Shown: positions 36,780-48,499, counted from the first letter of the stretch. The stretch is DNA of 64,000 nt from Nocardioides soli (GCF_014191495.1 NZ_JACHWR010000002.1:1612001-1676000); one strand, 5' to 3'. Made by a program: numbers and translations. Notes: a model not told the origin generated them from the letters alone.

Positions 36780-37634
36780 ATGCCGGTCACGATCGTCACC
36801 GACTCGACCGCCAGCCTCCCCGCGGAGCTGGCCGCCGAGCGCGGCATCGTCGTGGTGCCGCTGCAGGTGGTGATCGGCGCGGAGGTCCTCGACGAGGGAC
36901 CCGACGGTGCGACGCCGGAGCTGGTCGCGGCGGCCCTGAAGGAGTGGAAGCCGGTCAGCACCTCCCGGCCGGGGCCGGCCACCCTGCTCGAGGTCTATGA
37001 GCAGGCCGCCCGCGACGGCGCCACGGAGATCGTCTCGGTCCACCTGTCCGGCGACATGAGCGGCACCTTCGAGTCGGCCCAGCTGGCGGCGCGCGACGCG
37101 TCCGTGCGCGTCGTACCGATCGACACCCGGCAGGTCGGCTTCGCCACGGGCTTCGCCGCGTTGGCCGCCGCCGACGCGGTCGACGCCGGAGCCACCGCCG
37201 ACGAGGCGGCCGAGGCGGCCCGGGCGCGCGCGGCGGCGTCGTCGTCGCTGTTCTACGTCGACACGCTGGAGTACCTGCGTCGCGGCGGCCGGATCGGCGC
37301 GGCCGCCGCACTGCTGGGCGGTGCGCTGGCGGTGAAGCCGCTGCTGCACATCGAGGACGGCAAGGTCGCCTCGCTGGAGCGGGTCCGTACGTCGGCTCGC
37401 GCGCTCGGCCGGCTCGAGGAGCTCGCCGTGCAGCGGGCGGGGGAGCAGGCGGTCGACGTCTGCGTCGCCCACCTCGCCAACCCGGACCGGGCCGGGCAGC
37501 TCAGCGAGCGGCTCGCCGAGCGGCTCGCGGCCAACCTCGAGGGCCGCGAGGTGTGGTGCGGTGAGCTCGGCGCGGTCCTGGGCGCGCACGTGGGCCCGGG
37601 CATGATCGCGGTCTGCGTCGCGCCCCGCGACTGA
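36780..37634 (+). CDS. degV: DegV-family fatty-acid-binding protein
   Basis: A 284-residue two-domain DegV protein. The first domain begins VTIVTDSTASLPAELA, then STSRPGPATLLEVYE and VSVHLSGDMSGTFESAQ, the residues that hold a fatty-acid carboxylate. The second domain contains DTLEYLRRGGRIGAAAALLGG. In Firmicutes, homologues (FakB) present fatty acids to the kinase FakA; the actinobacterial role is less clear. The ATG follows TAACCT by 6 nt with no ribosome site, so it is probably leaderless. The upstream palindrome, shared with a fatty-acid-activating gene, hints at lipid-responsive control. Confidence 0.9.
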   Translation: MPVTIVTDSTASLPAELAAERGIVVVPLQVVIGAEVLDEGPDGATPELVAAALKEWKPVSTSRPGPATLLEVYEQAARDGATEIVSVHLSGDMSGTFESAQLAARDASVRVVPIDTRQVGFATGFAALAAADAVDAGATADEAAEAARARAAASSSLFYVDTLEYLRRGGRIGAAAALLGGALAVKPLLHIEDGKVASLERVRTSARALGRLEELAVQRAGEQAVDVCVAHLANPDRAGQLSERLAERLAANLEGREVWCGELGAVLGAHVGPGMIAVCVAPRD

Positions 37635-37730
37635 GCCGCCAACCGTCCACAGCCACCCCTCCGGCCGGCTCGTCCACAGCGGCACCCGTCGCCGCCGTTC
37701 CCGGTCGGCGGTGCTGCCTAGCGTCGCGGC

Positions 37731-38660
37731 ATGGCCCCTCTTCGTCCTCGCGCCGACCACCAGCAGGCCGCCTCCCGGCGGCTGGAGCTGCTGACCGCCG
37801 AGCTCGCTGCCGCCCGGCCCGACCCGGCGCCGGACGACGACCCGTGGCTCGACGGACACACCAGGATCCGACCGCTGCGGGCGGTGCCCGACCCGGTCCC
37901 GGAGCCGCACCCTCCTCGGCCGCCCTCGCCGCCGCTCGTCCCGGTGCCGGGCCGGCACGCCGCCCGGCGGCCGGGTGGCCCGCCGGCGCTGGTCCCGGTG
38001 CCGCTGCGCGGCCGGATCTCGCTCGGGCCGACCCAGCTGGTCGTGGTCGCGGTGCTCGTCGCCGTCGGCATCGCGGTCACGGGGTGGTGGGTGGTGCGCG
38101 GCGACCCGGAGCGGCTGGAGGCGCCCGCGCCGGCGACCACGGGCGGCGCGGCCGCCCCTACCGCCGCCGCGGGGAGTCCGCCGTCGTCGGCGGTGCCCTC
38201 GCAGTCATCCGCACCGGTGGGCGCCGCAGGTGCGCCGGAGGTCACGGTCGACGTCACCGGCAAGGTGCGGCGACCCGGCATCGTCGTGCTCGACGCCGGG
38301 GCCCGGGTGGTCGACGCGGTCGAGGCGGCGGGCGGCTCGCGCCGCGGGGTCGACCTGTCCTCGCTCAACCTGGCTCGGGTGCTGGTCGACGGGGAGCAGG
38401 TCGTGGTCGGGGCACCGGCCCGCGCCGACCCGGGCGTGCCGGCCGGTGGAGCGGCGCCGACGGCCGGAGCCCTGGTCAACCTCAACACCGCGACCCAGGC
38501 CGAACTGGAGTCGCTGCCCGAGGTCGGTCCCGTCACCGCGCAGGCGATCCTCGCCTGGCGCAGCGAGCACGGCGGCTTCACCGCCGTCGACGAGCTGCTC
38601 GAGGTCGACGGCATCGGCGACGCGACACTCGGGCAGATCGCCCCCCACGTGACGGTGTGA
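37731..38660 (+). CDS. comEA: Competence DNA-binding protein ComEA
   Basis: A 309-residue membrane-anchored protein. The N-terminal about 95 residues are Pro/Arg-rich and cytoplasmic, followed by one transmembrane helix (about 98-118) and a Pro/Ala linker. An SLBB domain (VTVDVTGKVRRPGIVVL) and C-terminal helix-hairpin-helix repeats (VNLNTATQAELESLPEVGPVTAQAI) follow. It captures double-stranded DNA at the cell surface for uptake. TAGCGT ends 6 nt before the ATG, suggesting a leaderless start. It is directly followed by comEC. Confidence 0.92.
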   Translation: MAPLRPRADHQQAASRRLELLTAELAAARPDPAPDDDPWLDGHTRIRPLRAVPDPVPEPHPPRPPSPPLVPVPGRHAARRPGGPPALVPVPLRGRISLGPTQLVVVAVLVAVGIAVTGWWVVRGDPERLEAPAPATTGGAAAPTAAAGSPPSSAVPSQSSAPVGAAGAPEVTVDVTGKVRRPGIVVLDAGARVVDAVEAAGGSRRGVDLSSLNLARVLVDGEQVVVGAPARADPGVPAGGAAPTAGALVNLNTATQAELESLPEVGPVTAQAILAWRSEHGGFTAVDELLEVDGIGDATLGQIAPHVTV

Positions 38661-38661
38661 G

Positions 38662-40980
38662 GTGGCCGGAGCTGACGACCGCTCTGCCGGGCCCGACCTG
38701 CGGATGCTCGCGCTGGCGGCCGCGGCCTGGACCGGCGCGGGCCTGGCCCGGTGGACCGGGTGGTGGCTGGTCCCGGCCGCGACCGTGGCGGCGGCCCTCG
38801 GCTGGCTCGTGCTGCGTCGACGACCCGATCGCTCCGCGGCGCGCACGGCGTGCGGTGGCCTGCTCGTCCTCGTCGCGGTCGGCACCGTCACCCAGCTGCG
38901 CCTCGACCAGGTCGCGTTCGGGCCGGTCCGCGCGCTCGCCGCCGAGCGCGCGGCGGTGACTCTCGTCGGAGCGCTGCGGTCCGACCCGCGCCCGGTCGCG
39001 GGTCGCTACGGCGACGTCGTGATCGCCCGGCTCGAGGTCCGCGAGGTGACCGGCCGCGGGTCGTCGTACGCCGTCTCCTCACCGGTCCTCGTGATCGGTG
39101 ACACGGACTGGCTCGACGTGCCGCTCGGCGCGACGATCCGGGCCTCCGGACGGCTCGGCCCGGCCGACGACCACGACCTGGCCGCCGTGCTGGCCGCGCG
39201 TGGCCCACCGGTGGTGTCGGAGCCGCCCGATCTCTGGTGGCGCGGCGCCGCGGCCGTCCGGGCCTCGATCCGCGACGCGGTCGCCCATCGCCCCGCCGAC
39301 GAACGGGCGCTGGTGCCGGCGCTGGTCGACGGGGACGACGCCGGCCTCGACGAGGAGCTCGCCGACGACTTTCGGACCTCGGGGCTGACCCATCTGCTCG
39401 CCGTGTCCGGCACCAACCTGACGCTGGTGGTCGGCTTCCTGCTGGTGCTGGCGCGCTGGGCCGGCATCCGAGGTCGGGCGCTGCTGGCGGTCGGTGCCGT
39501 CGGCATCGTGGGCTTCGTGCTGCTCGCCCGCACCGAGCCCAGTGTGCTGCGGGCCGCGGTGATGGGCACGGTCGCACTGGTGTCGATGGGCGCCGACGGC
39601 CGGCGGCGCGGCGCGCGGGCGCTGGGCGTCGCCGTCGTGGTGCTGCTGTTGGCGCGGCCCGGTCTGGCGGTGCAGCCGGGGTTCGCGCTGTCGGTGCTGG
39701 CCACGGGCGGGATCGTGCTGCTGGCACCGGGCTGGCGCGACGCGTTGGTGCGCTGGCTCCCGCGCTGGGTCGCGGAGGCCGTCGCGGTGCCGGCGGCCGC
39801 CCAGCTGGCCTGCACTCCCGTGGTGGCGGCACTGTCCGGGCAGGTGAGCCTGGTCGCGGTCGCCGCCAACCTCGTGGTCGCGCCGGTGGTCGGCCCGGCG
39901 ACGGTGCTCGGCCTCGGCGGTGGACTGGTCGGGCTGGTGTGGTCCGGCGGGGGCCGACTGCTCGGGACGCTGGCCGGCTGGTGCGTGTCCTGGATCGTGC
40001 TGGTCGCGACCCGGTCGTCGGCGCTGCCGACCGCGGCGGTCGACTGGGGCAGTGGCGCCGTCGCGCTGACGGTGCTGACGGTGCTGGTCGCCGCGATCGC
40101 GCTGGTCGGCCCGATGCTGCTGAGGCACCCGGTGACCGGGGTCGGCTGCTGCGCGCTGCTGGCGCTGGTCGTGGTCGTGCGGCCTCCGACACCGGGCTGG
40201 CCGCCCGGGGGCTGGGTGCTGGTCGCCTGTGACGTCGGGCAGGGCGACGCGCTCGTCCTCAACGCGGGGGCGGGCTCCGCCGTCGTGGTCGACGCCGGCC
40301 CCGAGCCCGCGGCGGTCGACCGCTGCCTGGACCGGCTCGGCGTCGAGTCCGTCCCGCTCGCCGTGCTCACCCACTTCCATGCCGACCACGTCCGCGGCCT
40401 GGCCGGCGTGGTCGACGGACGGCGGGTGGGGGCGATCGCCACGACCGGTCTGCTCGACCCACCCGACGGCGTGCGCGCGGTCGAGGAGGTCGCGGCGGAC
40501 GCCGGACTGGTGCCGGCGCCGATGGCTTCCGGCACCGCCACGACGGTGGGCGAGGTGGCGATCCAGGTGCTCTGGCCACCTCCCGGCGAGCCGACCGGCG
40601 GTCCGGGCGACGGCAGCACGGCCAACGACGCCAGCGTCGTGCTGCTCGTCGACGTCCGCGGGGTCCGGATGCTGCTGACCGGCGACGTCGAGCCCGAGGG
40701 CCAGGCCGCGATCGCTCGCGCGCTGCCGGGCCTACGCGTCGACGTGCTCAAGGTTCCCCACCACGGCAGCCGCTACCAGGACGAGGACTGGCTGCTGTCC
40801 CTCGGCGCCCGGGTCGCGCTGGTCTCGGTGGGCGCCGACAACGAGTACGGGCACCCCGCCGCGGCGGCGCTCCAGCCCCTCGCCGAGGCCGGCACGCGGG
40901 TGCTGCGCACCGACCGCGACGGCGACCTGGCGGTGGTCACCGACGGAGGCGACCTGGCGACGGTGACCTCCGGTGGGTAG
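38662..40980 (+). CDS. comEC: Competence DNA channel ComEC/Rec2
   Basis: A 772-residue polytopic protein that forms the DNA uptake channel. It has an N-terminal helix pair and OB-like external region, a central Competence domain with about eight further helices (TSGLTHLLAVSGTNLTLVVGF), and a C-terminal metallo-beta-lactamase-like domain (DVGQGDALVL, THFHADHVRGL, KVPHHGSRYQDEDWL). The metal motif HxHxDH is intact, consistent with a nuclease that degrades one strand. GTG 38662 starts one base after the comEA stop codon, so translation is coupled. Confidence 0.93.
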   Translation: MAGADDRSAGPDLRMLALAAAAWTGAGLARWTGWWLVPAATVAAALGWLVLRRRPDRSAARTACGGLLVLVAVGTVTQLRLDQVAFGPVRALAAERAAVTLVGALRSDPRPVAGRYGDVVIARLEVREVTGRGSSYAVSSPVLVIGDTDWLDVPLGATIRASGRLGPADDHDLAAVLAARGPPVVSEPPDLWWRGAAAVRASIRDAVAHRPADERALVPALVDGDDAGLDEELADDFRTSGLTHLLAVSGTNLTLVVGFLLVLARWAGIRGRALLAVGAVGIVGFVLLARTEPSVLRAAVMGTVALVSMGADGRRRGARALGVAVVVLLLARPGLAVQPGFALSVLATGGIVLLAPGWRDALVRWLPRWVAEAVAVPAAAQLACTPVVAALSGQVSLVAVAANLVVAPVVGPATVLGLGGGLVGLVWSGGGRLLGTLAGWCVSWIVLVATRSSALPTAAVDWGSGAVALTVLTVLVAAIALVGPMLLRHPVTGVGCCALLALVVVVRPPTPGWPPGGWVLVACDVGQGDALVLNAGAGSAVVVDAGPEPAAVDRCLDRLGVESVPLAVLTHFHADHVRGLAGVVDGRRVGAIATTGLLDPPDGVRAVEEVAADAGLVPAPMASGTATTVGEVAIQVLWPPPGEPTGGPGDGSTANDASVVLLVDVRGVRMLLTGDVEPEGQAAIARALPGLRVDVLKVPHHGSRYQDEDWLLSLGARVALVSVGADNEYGHPAAAALQPLAEAGTRVLRTDRDGDLAVVTDGGDLATVTSGG

Positions 40981-41021
40981 GCGAGGGGGTTGTCCCCGGC
41001 CTGTGGCAGGCTGTCCGCACC

Positions 41022-42014
41022 ATGGCAGGTCCCTCGAAGCCCCGCGCGGCAGACGTCCTCGGCCGGGTCACCCTGGTCACCGGCAAGGAGGAGTTCCTGC
41101 GCGAGCGCACGGTCGCCACGGTGCGCGACGCCGTCCGTCAGCACGACCCCGACGCCGAGCTGGCCGAGACCCGCGGCTCCGACCTCACCATGGGGACTCT
41201 CGGCGAGCTGGCCGCGCCCTCGCTCTTCTCCTCGACCCGGTGCGTCGTCGTGCGCGGCCTCGAGGACCTGCCCGACGAGTCGGTCGACGGACTGCTCGGG
41301 TACGCCGCCGCGCCGGTCGACGACGTCGCGCTGGTGCTCATGCACAGCGGCGGCACCAAGGGCTCGGGGGTGCTCACCAAGCTGCGCAAGCTCGACTCTG
41401 TCGTCGAGGTCAAGGTCGCCGAGCTGAGGGCGTCGGAGTTCCCGACGTTCGTGGTCTCCGAGATCCGCGGCCACGGCGCCACGCTCGAGCCGGAGGCCGC
41501 CGACCTGCTGGTCCAGGCGGTCGGCCAGGACCTGCGCTCGCTGGCCGCGGCCGCCGACCAGCTCGCCAACGACTTCCCGGGGCAGACCCTGTCGACCGAG
41601 GTGGTCAAGCGCTACTTCGGCGGCCGCGCCGAGGCGAAGTCGTTCGCGGTCGCCGACGCGGCGTTCTGGGGCCGGCGCACCGCCGCGCTCGAGGAGCTGC
41701 GCTGGGCCCTCGACGGGGGCACCGCGCCGGTCCTGGTCACCTCGGCGTTCGCCGGGGGAGCGCGCGGCGTGGCCCGCTACAAGGCGGCACCGCGGGGCAT
41801 GCGCGATGCCGACCTGGCTCGCGAGGTGGGCGTCCCGCCCTGGAAGCTGCGGACCATCCGCGACCAGTCCCGGGGCTGGTCCGACGGCGGCATCGCCCGC
41901 GCGATCCGGGCCATCGCCCAGGCCGACGCCGACATCAAGGGCGCGGCCAGCGACGCGTCGTACACGCTGGAGCGGCTGGTGCTCACGATCACCGGCCTGC
42001 GGGACCAGCGCTAG
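41022..42014 (+). CDS. holA: DNA polymerase III delta subunit
   Basis: The clamp-loader wrench subunit, 330 residues, that opens the beta sliding clamp. It begins with the degenerate nucleotide-binding fold (VTLVTGKEEFLRERTV) and has the FSSTRCVVVRGLEDL strand and a C-terminal collar helix set (VPPWKLRTIRDQSRGWS). It follows comEC by 41 nt, the common actinobacterial order. It converges on rpsT across a pair of hairpins. Confidence 0.92.
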   Translation: MAGPSKPRAADVLGRVTLVTGKEEFLRERTVATVRDAVRQHDPDAELAETRGSDLTMGTLGELAAPSLFSSTRCVVVRGLEDLPDESVDGLLGYAAAPVDDVALVLMHSGGTKGSGVLTKLRKLDSVVEVKVAELRASEFPTFVVSEIRGHGATLEPEAADLLVQAVGQDLRSLAAAADQLANDFPGQTLSTEVVKRYFGGRAEAKSFAVADAAFWGRRTAALEELRWALDGGTAPVLVTSAFAGGARGVARYKAAPRGMRDADLAREVGVPPWKLRTIRDQSRGWSDGGIARAIRAIAQADADIKGAASDASYTLERLVLTITGLRDQR

Positions 42015-42039
42015 ACAACGGCCGTGCGCTGTCCGGGCT

Positions 42040-42071
42040 GACCGTTTCGGCGCAATTGCGCCGAAATGGTC
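42040..42071 (+). terminator. Near-perfect palindrome after holA
   Basis: A 22-bp perfect palindrome (42045-42066, centred on GCAATTGC) with flanking arms that extend pairing to 42040-42071 with one mismatch. It begins 25 nt after the holA stop codon and faces a second hairpin for rpsT. Confidence 0.75.
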
Positions 42072-42072
42072 A

Positions 42073-42104
42073 ACGGCCCGCCCGACGCGAGTCGGACGGG
42101 CCGT
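42073..42104 (-). terminator. Terminator of rpsT
   Basis: Arms at 42073-42086 and 42091-42104 (ACGGCCCG with CGGGCCGT at the ends) pair with one mismatch across a 4-nt loop. It lies 22 nt past the rpsT stop on the minus strand. Confidence 0.75.
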
Positions 42105-42125
42105 CGTGACGACCGATCGGGTGGA

Positions 42126-42386
42126 TCAGAGAGAGGCGGCCTTCTTGGCGATCGCGGACTTGCGGTTCGCGGCCTGGTTCTTGTGGATGACACCCTTCGA
42201 GGCGGCCTTGTCGAGCTTGCGGGCGGCGTCGCGGCCGAGCTGGACCGCGGTCTCCTTGTCGCCAGCCTCGGCGGCCTCGCGGAACTTGCGGACGGCGGTC
42301 TTCAGGCTGGTCTTGACCGCCTTGTTGCGCTCGTGCCGCTTCTCGTTCTGCTTGTTCCGCTTGATCTGGGACTTGATGTTCGCCAC
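42126..42386 (-). CDS. rpsT: 30S ribosomal protein S20
   Basis: An 86-residue, highly basic primary rRNA-binding protein of the small subunit. It has the standard [22 protein letters not shown]-terminus and a C-terminal [15 protein letters not shown]. The start is GTG at 42386 with GAAGG 8 nt upstream. The order holA-rpsT (convergent)-lepA is a hallmark of actinobacteria. A -10 hexamer TAGCCT is at 42475-42470. Confidence 0.97.
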   Translation of the reverse strand: MANIKSQIKRNKQNEKRHERNKAVKTSLKTAVRKFREAAEAGDKETAVQLGRDAARKLDKAASKGVIHKNQAANRKSAIAKKAASL

Positions 42387-42515
42387 TGAGTACGCCTTCG
42401 TGATGGGGTGTGATCGGTCGGTTCGTCTGGGGGCGGCCGGGCGGAAACGCACCGGACACGCGACGAACAAGGCTAGCAGCGGCGCTCCGGACCGCCCAAA
42501 TCTCCGAGAACCTGG

Positions 42516-43481
42516 TCAGCGCCAGCCGCGCCGCTCGGCGAGCCAGTGCCAACACACCTCGCCCTGCCAGCGCTGCGCGTCGCGGATGTGCGGGGAGGTG
42601 GGAGGCACGGGCAGCGTAGCCGAGAGCAGGAAGTACGCCGTGATCAGCGCGATCGCCACGTCGACCGACTCCGCGGGCAGGTCCCGGGTGACCGGGGAGG
42701 CAGCGAGGACGGCCTCGACGTCGAGGCCGTCGCCGCGAGGCCCGATCATCAGGAACACGGTGTCGAGCCAGGCGGCGCCGATGACCGGCCAGTTCCAGTC
42801 GCAGAGCAGCACCCGGCCGTCCACGGTCAGCATCAGGTTGTCGTCGCGGATGTCGGTGTGGACGAGGGTCTCGCCTGCGGTCACCTCCGCGAACCTGGCC
42901 GCGAGCGCGGCCGCCTCGTCGGCGTGCTCGGCGAACCCCGCCAGGTCGGGCGGCGTGCGCCGCAGGCGGTCCCAGTACGCCGGCCACTCGGCGAACTCGG
43001 TCGCGAAGTCGGCGACCTCGAGCTCGGGCGGCGATGGAGTGAGCCCGACCGCCATCTGCTCCGTCATCGCCAGGCAGGCCGCCAGGTCGTCGGCGTGCCA
43101 GGGTCGCTCCGGTTGCCGTGCGTCGACGTGCTCGATGCCGAGCACGACCCAGTCGTCCGCGTCGTGGAGCCACAGCAGCCGCGGCGCGGGCGCCTCCTCG
43201 GGGAGGGCGGTGAGCTTGCGGGCCTCCTCGCGGTAGGCCTCGGCGAACATCCGCTGCGCCTTGGTCGACGCGGCCTTGACGAAGTGCCGGGTCCCGTCGG
43301 CGCAGACGAGCACCGACGCGAAGCCGGGGGTGAAGCCCGCTCCCTGCGAGCGGGCCTCGACGACGGGGGAGCCGCAGTGCTCCTCGACCAGGGCCCGGAC
43401 GTGCGGCGGCAGGTGCGGCCACTCCAGGCGTCGCGCCGTACGGCCGTGCGGGATGGTGGTCGGCAGACGGACGGTGCTCAC
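42516..43481 (-). CDS. Phosphotransferase-fold (APH family) kinase
   Basis: A 321-residue aminoglycoside-phosphotransferase/choline-kinase-type enzyme. The catalytic loop is LVHTDIRDDNLML, and the metal-binding DW of LLCDWNWP follows. The N-lobe has GTRHFVKAAS with the ATP lysine. Substrates in this family range from antibiotics to sugars and cell-wall precursors, so drug resistance should not be assumed. GTG 43481 follows GAGGA by 7 nt. It is divergent from lepA; a second, broken kinase of the same superfamily lies on lepA's other side. Confidence 0.85.
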   Translation of the reverse strand: MSTVRLPTTIPHGRTARRLEWPHLPPHVRALVEEHCGSPVVEARSQGAGFTPGFASVLVCADGTRHFVKAASTKAQRMFAEAYREEARKLTALPEEAPAPRLLWLHDADDWVVLGIEHVDARQPERPWHADDLAACLAMTEQMAVGLTPSPPELEVADFATEFAEWPAYWDRLRRTPPDLAGFAEHADEAAALAARFAEVTAGETLVHTDIRDDNLMLTVDGRVLLCDWNWPVIGAAWLDTVFLMIGPRGDGLDVEAVLAASPVTRDLPAESVDVAIALITAYFLLSATLPVPPTSPHIRDAQRWQGEVCWHWLAERRGWR

Positions 43482-43592
43482 GGATCCATCCTCGGCCACG
43501 TCATCGCCCGGTAGAGCACCGGGAGTGCGGGGTTTGTGCGGAGACGATGGAACAATGGGAGGCCGTTCCCCGACCTTCGACGAGAGCCATCC

Positions 43593-45463
<1,871 letters not shown>

Positions 45464-45464
<1 letters not shown>

Positions 45465-46376
45465 TGCGGCTCCCCGAGACCTATCTGGCCTACGCCGCGC
45501 GTGGCCCGGAGTGGGCCGACTTCCTGGATCGGCTGCCGGCGCTGCTGGGCGTCCTGCTGGAGGAGTGGGAGCTGAGCGTGGACGGCGAGCCGACCCACGG
45601 GTACGGAGCGGTCGTCGTGCCCGTGCGCACGACCTCGGGCCGGCCCGCCGTGCTCAAGGTCGGCTGGCCGCACTGGGAGGCCGAGCACGAGCACCTGGCG
45701 CTCCAGCACTGGCAGGGACGCGGAGCCGTACGGCTGCTGCGCGGACCCGCACCGCTTCGCGCTGCTGCTGGAGCGACTGCACGCCGAGGATCTCGGCGGC
45801 CTGTGGGACGTCGAGGCGTGCGAGGTCGTGGGCGGGCTCTACGGCCTGCTGCACGTGCCGGCGCCGCCGCAGCTGGTGACGCTCTCGTCCTGCGTGGACC
45901 GGTGGTCCGGCGAGCTCGCCGAGCTGCCCCGGGATGCGCCGGTGCCGCGGCGGCAGGTCGAGCAGGCGGTCGCGCTGGGCCGCGACCTCGCCGTCGACGC
46001 GGCCACCGACGGCCGGCTGATCCACACCGACCTGCACTACGCCAACGTGCTCGCCGGCGATCGCGAGCCGTGGCTGGCGATCGACCCGAAGCCGCTGAGC
46101 GGCGACCCGCACTACGAGGTCGCGCCGATGCTCTGGAACCGCTGGGACGAGCTGGCGGCCGCCCCGCGCGGCATCCGCGACGGCGTCCGGCTGCGGTTCC
46201 ACACGATCGTCGACGTCGCCGGGCTCGACGAGCATCGGGCCCGGGACTGGGTCGTCGTCCGGATGCTGTGCAACGCGCTCTGGCGACTGCAGGACCCACC
46301 CGGCGTGCGCCGCCAGCTGCCGACCGACGACTACCTGACCCGGTGCATCACGATCGCGAAGTCGGTGCAGGACTGA
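45464..46376 (+). pseudogene. Frameshifted APH-fold kinase downstream of lepA
   Basis: The GTG at 45464 overlaps the lepA TAG, and the first about 92 codons (ETYLAYAARGPEW through GRGAVRLLR) belong to a phosphotransferase-fold kinase. At about 45740 the continuation moves to another frame, where ADPHRFALLLERL and the catalytic LIHTDLHYANVL and DPKPLSGDP motifs follow, ending in TGA at 46376. The junction reads as loss of a CG dinucleotide or gain of one base. Both parts are otherwise intact, so this is a recent mutation or a sequencing error. If real, the kinase is inactive. It resembles streptomycin 6-kinase/APH proteins; the substrate is unknown. Confidence 0.8.
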
Positions 46377-46497
46377 GTCCTGCCCGGGAGTCCGCCCTGG
46401 GACGAACTTCACCCTTGCTACCCGCGGGTTGGGAAAGTGATCTAGGTTACTCGGCAACCACTTCCGACCGCCCTCTCGGCCGCCCAGCAGGAGTGAG

Positions 46498-48345
46498 ATG
46501 TCCGCCCAGGCCAGCAGCACCTCCATCGACCCCAGCTTCGTCGACCACCTGACCCCGAACGTCGCGGTGCAGTTCCTCGACCGCGTCGCGGCGTCCGCCG
46601 ACCACGAGGCCTTCCGGTTCCCCCGCGGAGAGACCTGGGAGTCGGTCACCTGGCGCCAGGCCGGCGATGTCGTCGAGCGCCTCGCGGCCGGACTGCTCTC
46701 GCTCGGCCTGGAGTCCGAGCAGCGCGTCGGCATCGCCGCGGCCACGCGCTACGAGTGGGTCCTCGCCGACCTCGCGGTCATGTGCGCCGCCGGCGCGACC
46801 ACGACCGTCTACCCGACGACCAACGCCGACGACACGACGTACATCCTGTCCGACGCCGAGTGCCGCGTCGTCTTCGCGGAGGACGACGAGCAGGTCGCCA
46901 AGCTGGTCGCCCACAAGGCCGAGCTGCCGCATGTCGGCAAGGTCGTGACCTTCGACGGCAGGACCGACGGCGACCCCGCCAACGACTGGGTGATCGGCCT
47001 CGACGACCTCGCGAAGCTCGGCGAGGCCTACCTCGCCGACCACCCCGGGATCGTCGAGACGACCGCGAGGTCGATCGCGCCCGACCAGCTCGCGACGCTG
47101 ATCTACACCTCCGGCACGACCGGCCGCCCCAAGGGCGTGCGACTGCTGCACCGGTCGTGGGTCTACGAGGGCACGGCGATCCAGGTGCAGAACATCCTCG
47201 ACGAGACCGACCTGCAGTTCCTGTGGCTCCCGATGGCCCACTCGTTCGGCAAGGTGCTGCTCTCGGCGCAGCTGGCCTGCGGCTTCGCCACGGCCATCGA
47301 CGGCCGGGTCGACCGGATCGTCGACAACCTCGGCGTCGTGAAGCCGACGTTCATGGGCGCCGCGCCGCGCATCTTCGAGAAGGCCTACGCCCGCATCATC
47401 ACCATGCAGGCCGCCGAGGGCGGGGTGAAGGAGAAGATCTTCAAGCGGGCCTTCGAGGTCGGCCTCAAGGTCGACGAGCTGAAGCGCCAGGGCAGGTCGG
47501 TGCCGTTCCTGCTGAACCTCCAGCACGGCCTCTTCGACAAGCTGGTGTTCAGCAAGGTGCGCGAGCGCTTCGGTGGCCGGGTGCGCTTCTTCATCTCCGG
47601 CTCGGCCGCGCTCAACCCCGAGATCGGGGCCTGGTTCCACGCCGCCGGCATCCTGATCCTCGAGGGCTACGGCATGACCGAGAACGCCGCGGGCGCCACG
47701 GTCAACCACCCCGACGACTACAAGATGGGCACCGTCGGCCCGCCGCTGCCGGGCGCCGAGGTGAAGATCGGCGAGAACGACGAGGTGATGCTGCGCGGGC
47801 CGCACATCATGGCGGGCTACCACAACCTCCCCGAGGAGACCGCGAAGACGCTGACCGAGGACGGCTGGCTGCACACCGGCGACAAGGGCAGCCTCGACGC
47901 CGACGGCTTCCTCACCATCACCGGCCGGCTCAAGGAGCTCTTCAAGACCTCCGGCGGCAAGTACGTCGCGCCGCCGGCGATCGAGTCGAAGTTCAAGGCG
48001 ATCTGCCCCTACGCCAGTCAGTTCCTGGTCTTCGGCAGCGAGCGCAACTTCGTCTCCGCGCTGATCACCCTCGACCCCGACGCGATGGCCGGCTGGGCGG
48101 AGGAGAACGGCATGGCGGGCGCGTCGTACACCGACATCGTGCGGTCGGCCGCGGTCCAGAAGATGGTGGGGGAGTACGTCGAGGAGCTCAACGGCAAGCT
48201 CAATCGCTGGGAGACCATCAAGAAGTGGCAGATCCTCGACCACGACCTCACCATCGAGTCGGGCGAGCTCACTCCCTCGATGAAGGTCAAGCGCAACGTC
48301 GTCGAGGACCGCAACAAGGCCCTGATCGAGAGCTTCTACGCCTGA
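46498..48345 (+). CDS. Long-chain fatty-acid-CoA ligase (FadD15-like)
   Basis: A 615-residue ANL enzyme that activates fatty acids to acyl-CoA at the membrane face. The P-loop is YTSGTTGRPKGVRLLH, and YGMTENAAGATVN and the late HTGDKGSLDADGFLTITGRLKELFKTSGGKYVAP are typical of the AMP-dependent long-chain group that includes mycobacterial FadD15. AGGAG lies 5 nt before the ATG. It is followed by a 12-bp perfect hairpin and tandem repeats. Confidence 0.92.
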   Translation: MSAQASSTSIDPSFVDHLTPNVAVQFLDRVAASADHEAFRFPRGETWESVTWRQAGDVVERLAAGLLSLGLESEQRVGIAAATRYEWVLADLAVMCAAGATTTVYPTTNADDTTYILSDAECRVVFAEDDEQVAKLVAHKAELPHVGKVVTFDGRTDGDPANDWVIGLDDLAKLGEAYLADHPGIVETTARSIAPDQLATLIYTSGTTGRPKGVRLLHRSWVYEGTAIQVQNILDETDLQFLWLPMAHSFGKVLLSAQLACGFATAIDGRVDRIVDNLGVVKPTFMGAAPRIFEKAYARIITMQAAEGGVKEKIFKRAFEVGLKVDELKRQGRSVPFLLNLQHGLFDKLVFSKVRERFGGRVRFFISGSAALNPEIGAWFHAAGILILEGYGMTENAAGATVNHPDDYKMGTVGPPLPGAEVKIGENDEVMLRGPHIMAGYHNLPEETAKTLTEDGWLHTGDKGSLDADGFLTITGRLKELFKTSGGKYVAPPAIESKFKAICPYASQFLVFGSERNFVSALITLDPDAMAGWAEENGMAGASYTDIVRSAAVQKMVGEYVEELNGKLNRWETIKKWQILDHDLTIESGELTPSMKVKRNVVEDRNKALIESFYA

Positions 48346-48349
48346 GAGC

Positions 48350-48499
48350 GGTTTCGAGGCTCGGGCCTGGCGGCCCTCGCACCTCAACCACCGATGACGG
48401 TGGTTGAGGAGGGTGCGCTAGCAACCACCGGTGGTTGAGGAGGTTGCGCTAGCAGTCACCGGTGGTTGAGGAGGTTGCGCTAGCAACCGTCTCGAAACC
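48350..48499. repeat. Composite interspersed repeat with three 31-bp tandem units
   Basis: Three 31-bp units (48398-48428, 48429-48459, 48460-48490), each beginning CGGTGGTTGAGGAGG, are bracketed by the inverted ends GGTTTCGAG (48350-48358) and CTCGAAACC (48491-48499). The first unit pairs with the preceding CCTCAACCACCG. Related TTTCGAGACGG...CCTCAACC sequence occurs at 57889-57950, so this is a repeat family. Confidence 0.85.
48382..48409. terminator. Hairpin terminator after the acyl-CoA ligase gene
   Basis: CCTCAACCACCG (48382-48393) pairs perfectly with CGGTGGTTGAGG (48398-48409) across an ATGA loop. It lies 36 nt after the stop codon and is formed by the repeat element itself. Confidence 0.7.

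Noticed and set aside
42516..43481. Aminoglycoside resistance gene
   Set aside because: Only the general kinase fold is supported; no subfamily motif for a named antibiotic kinase could be recognised.
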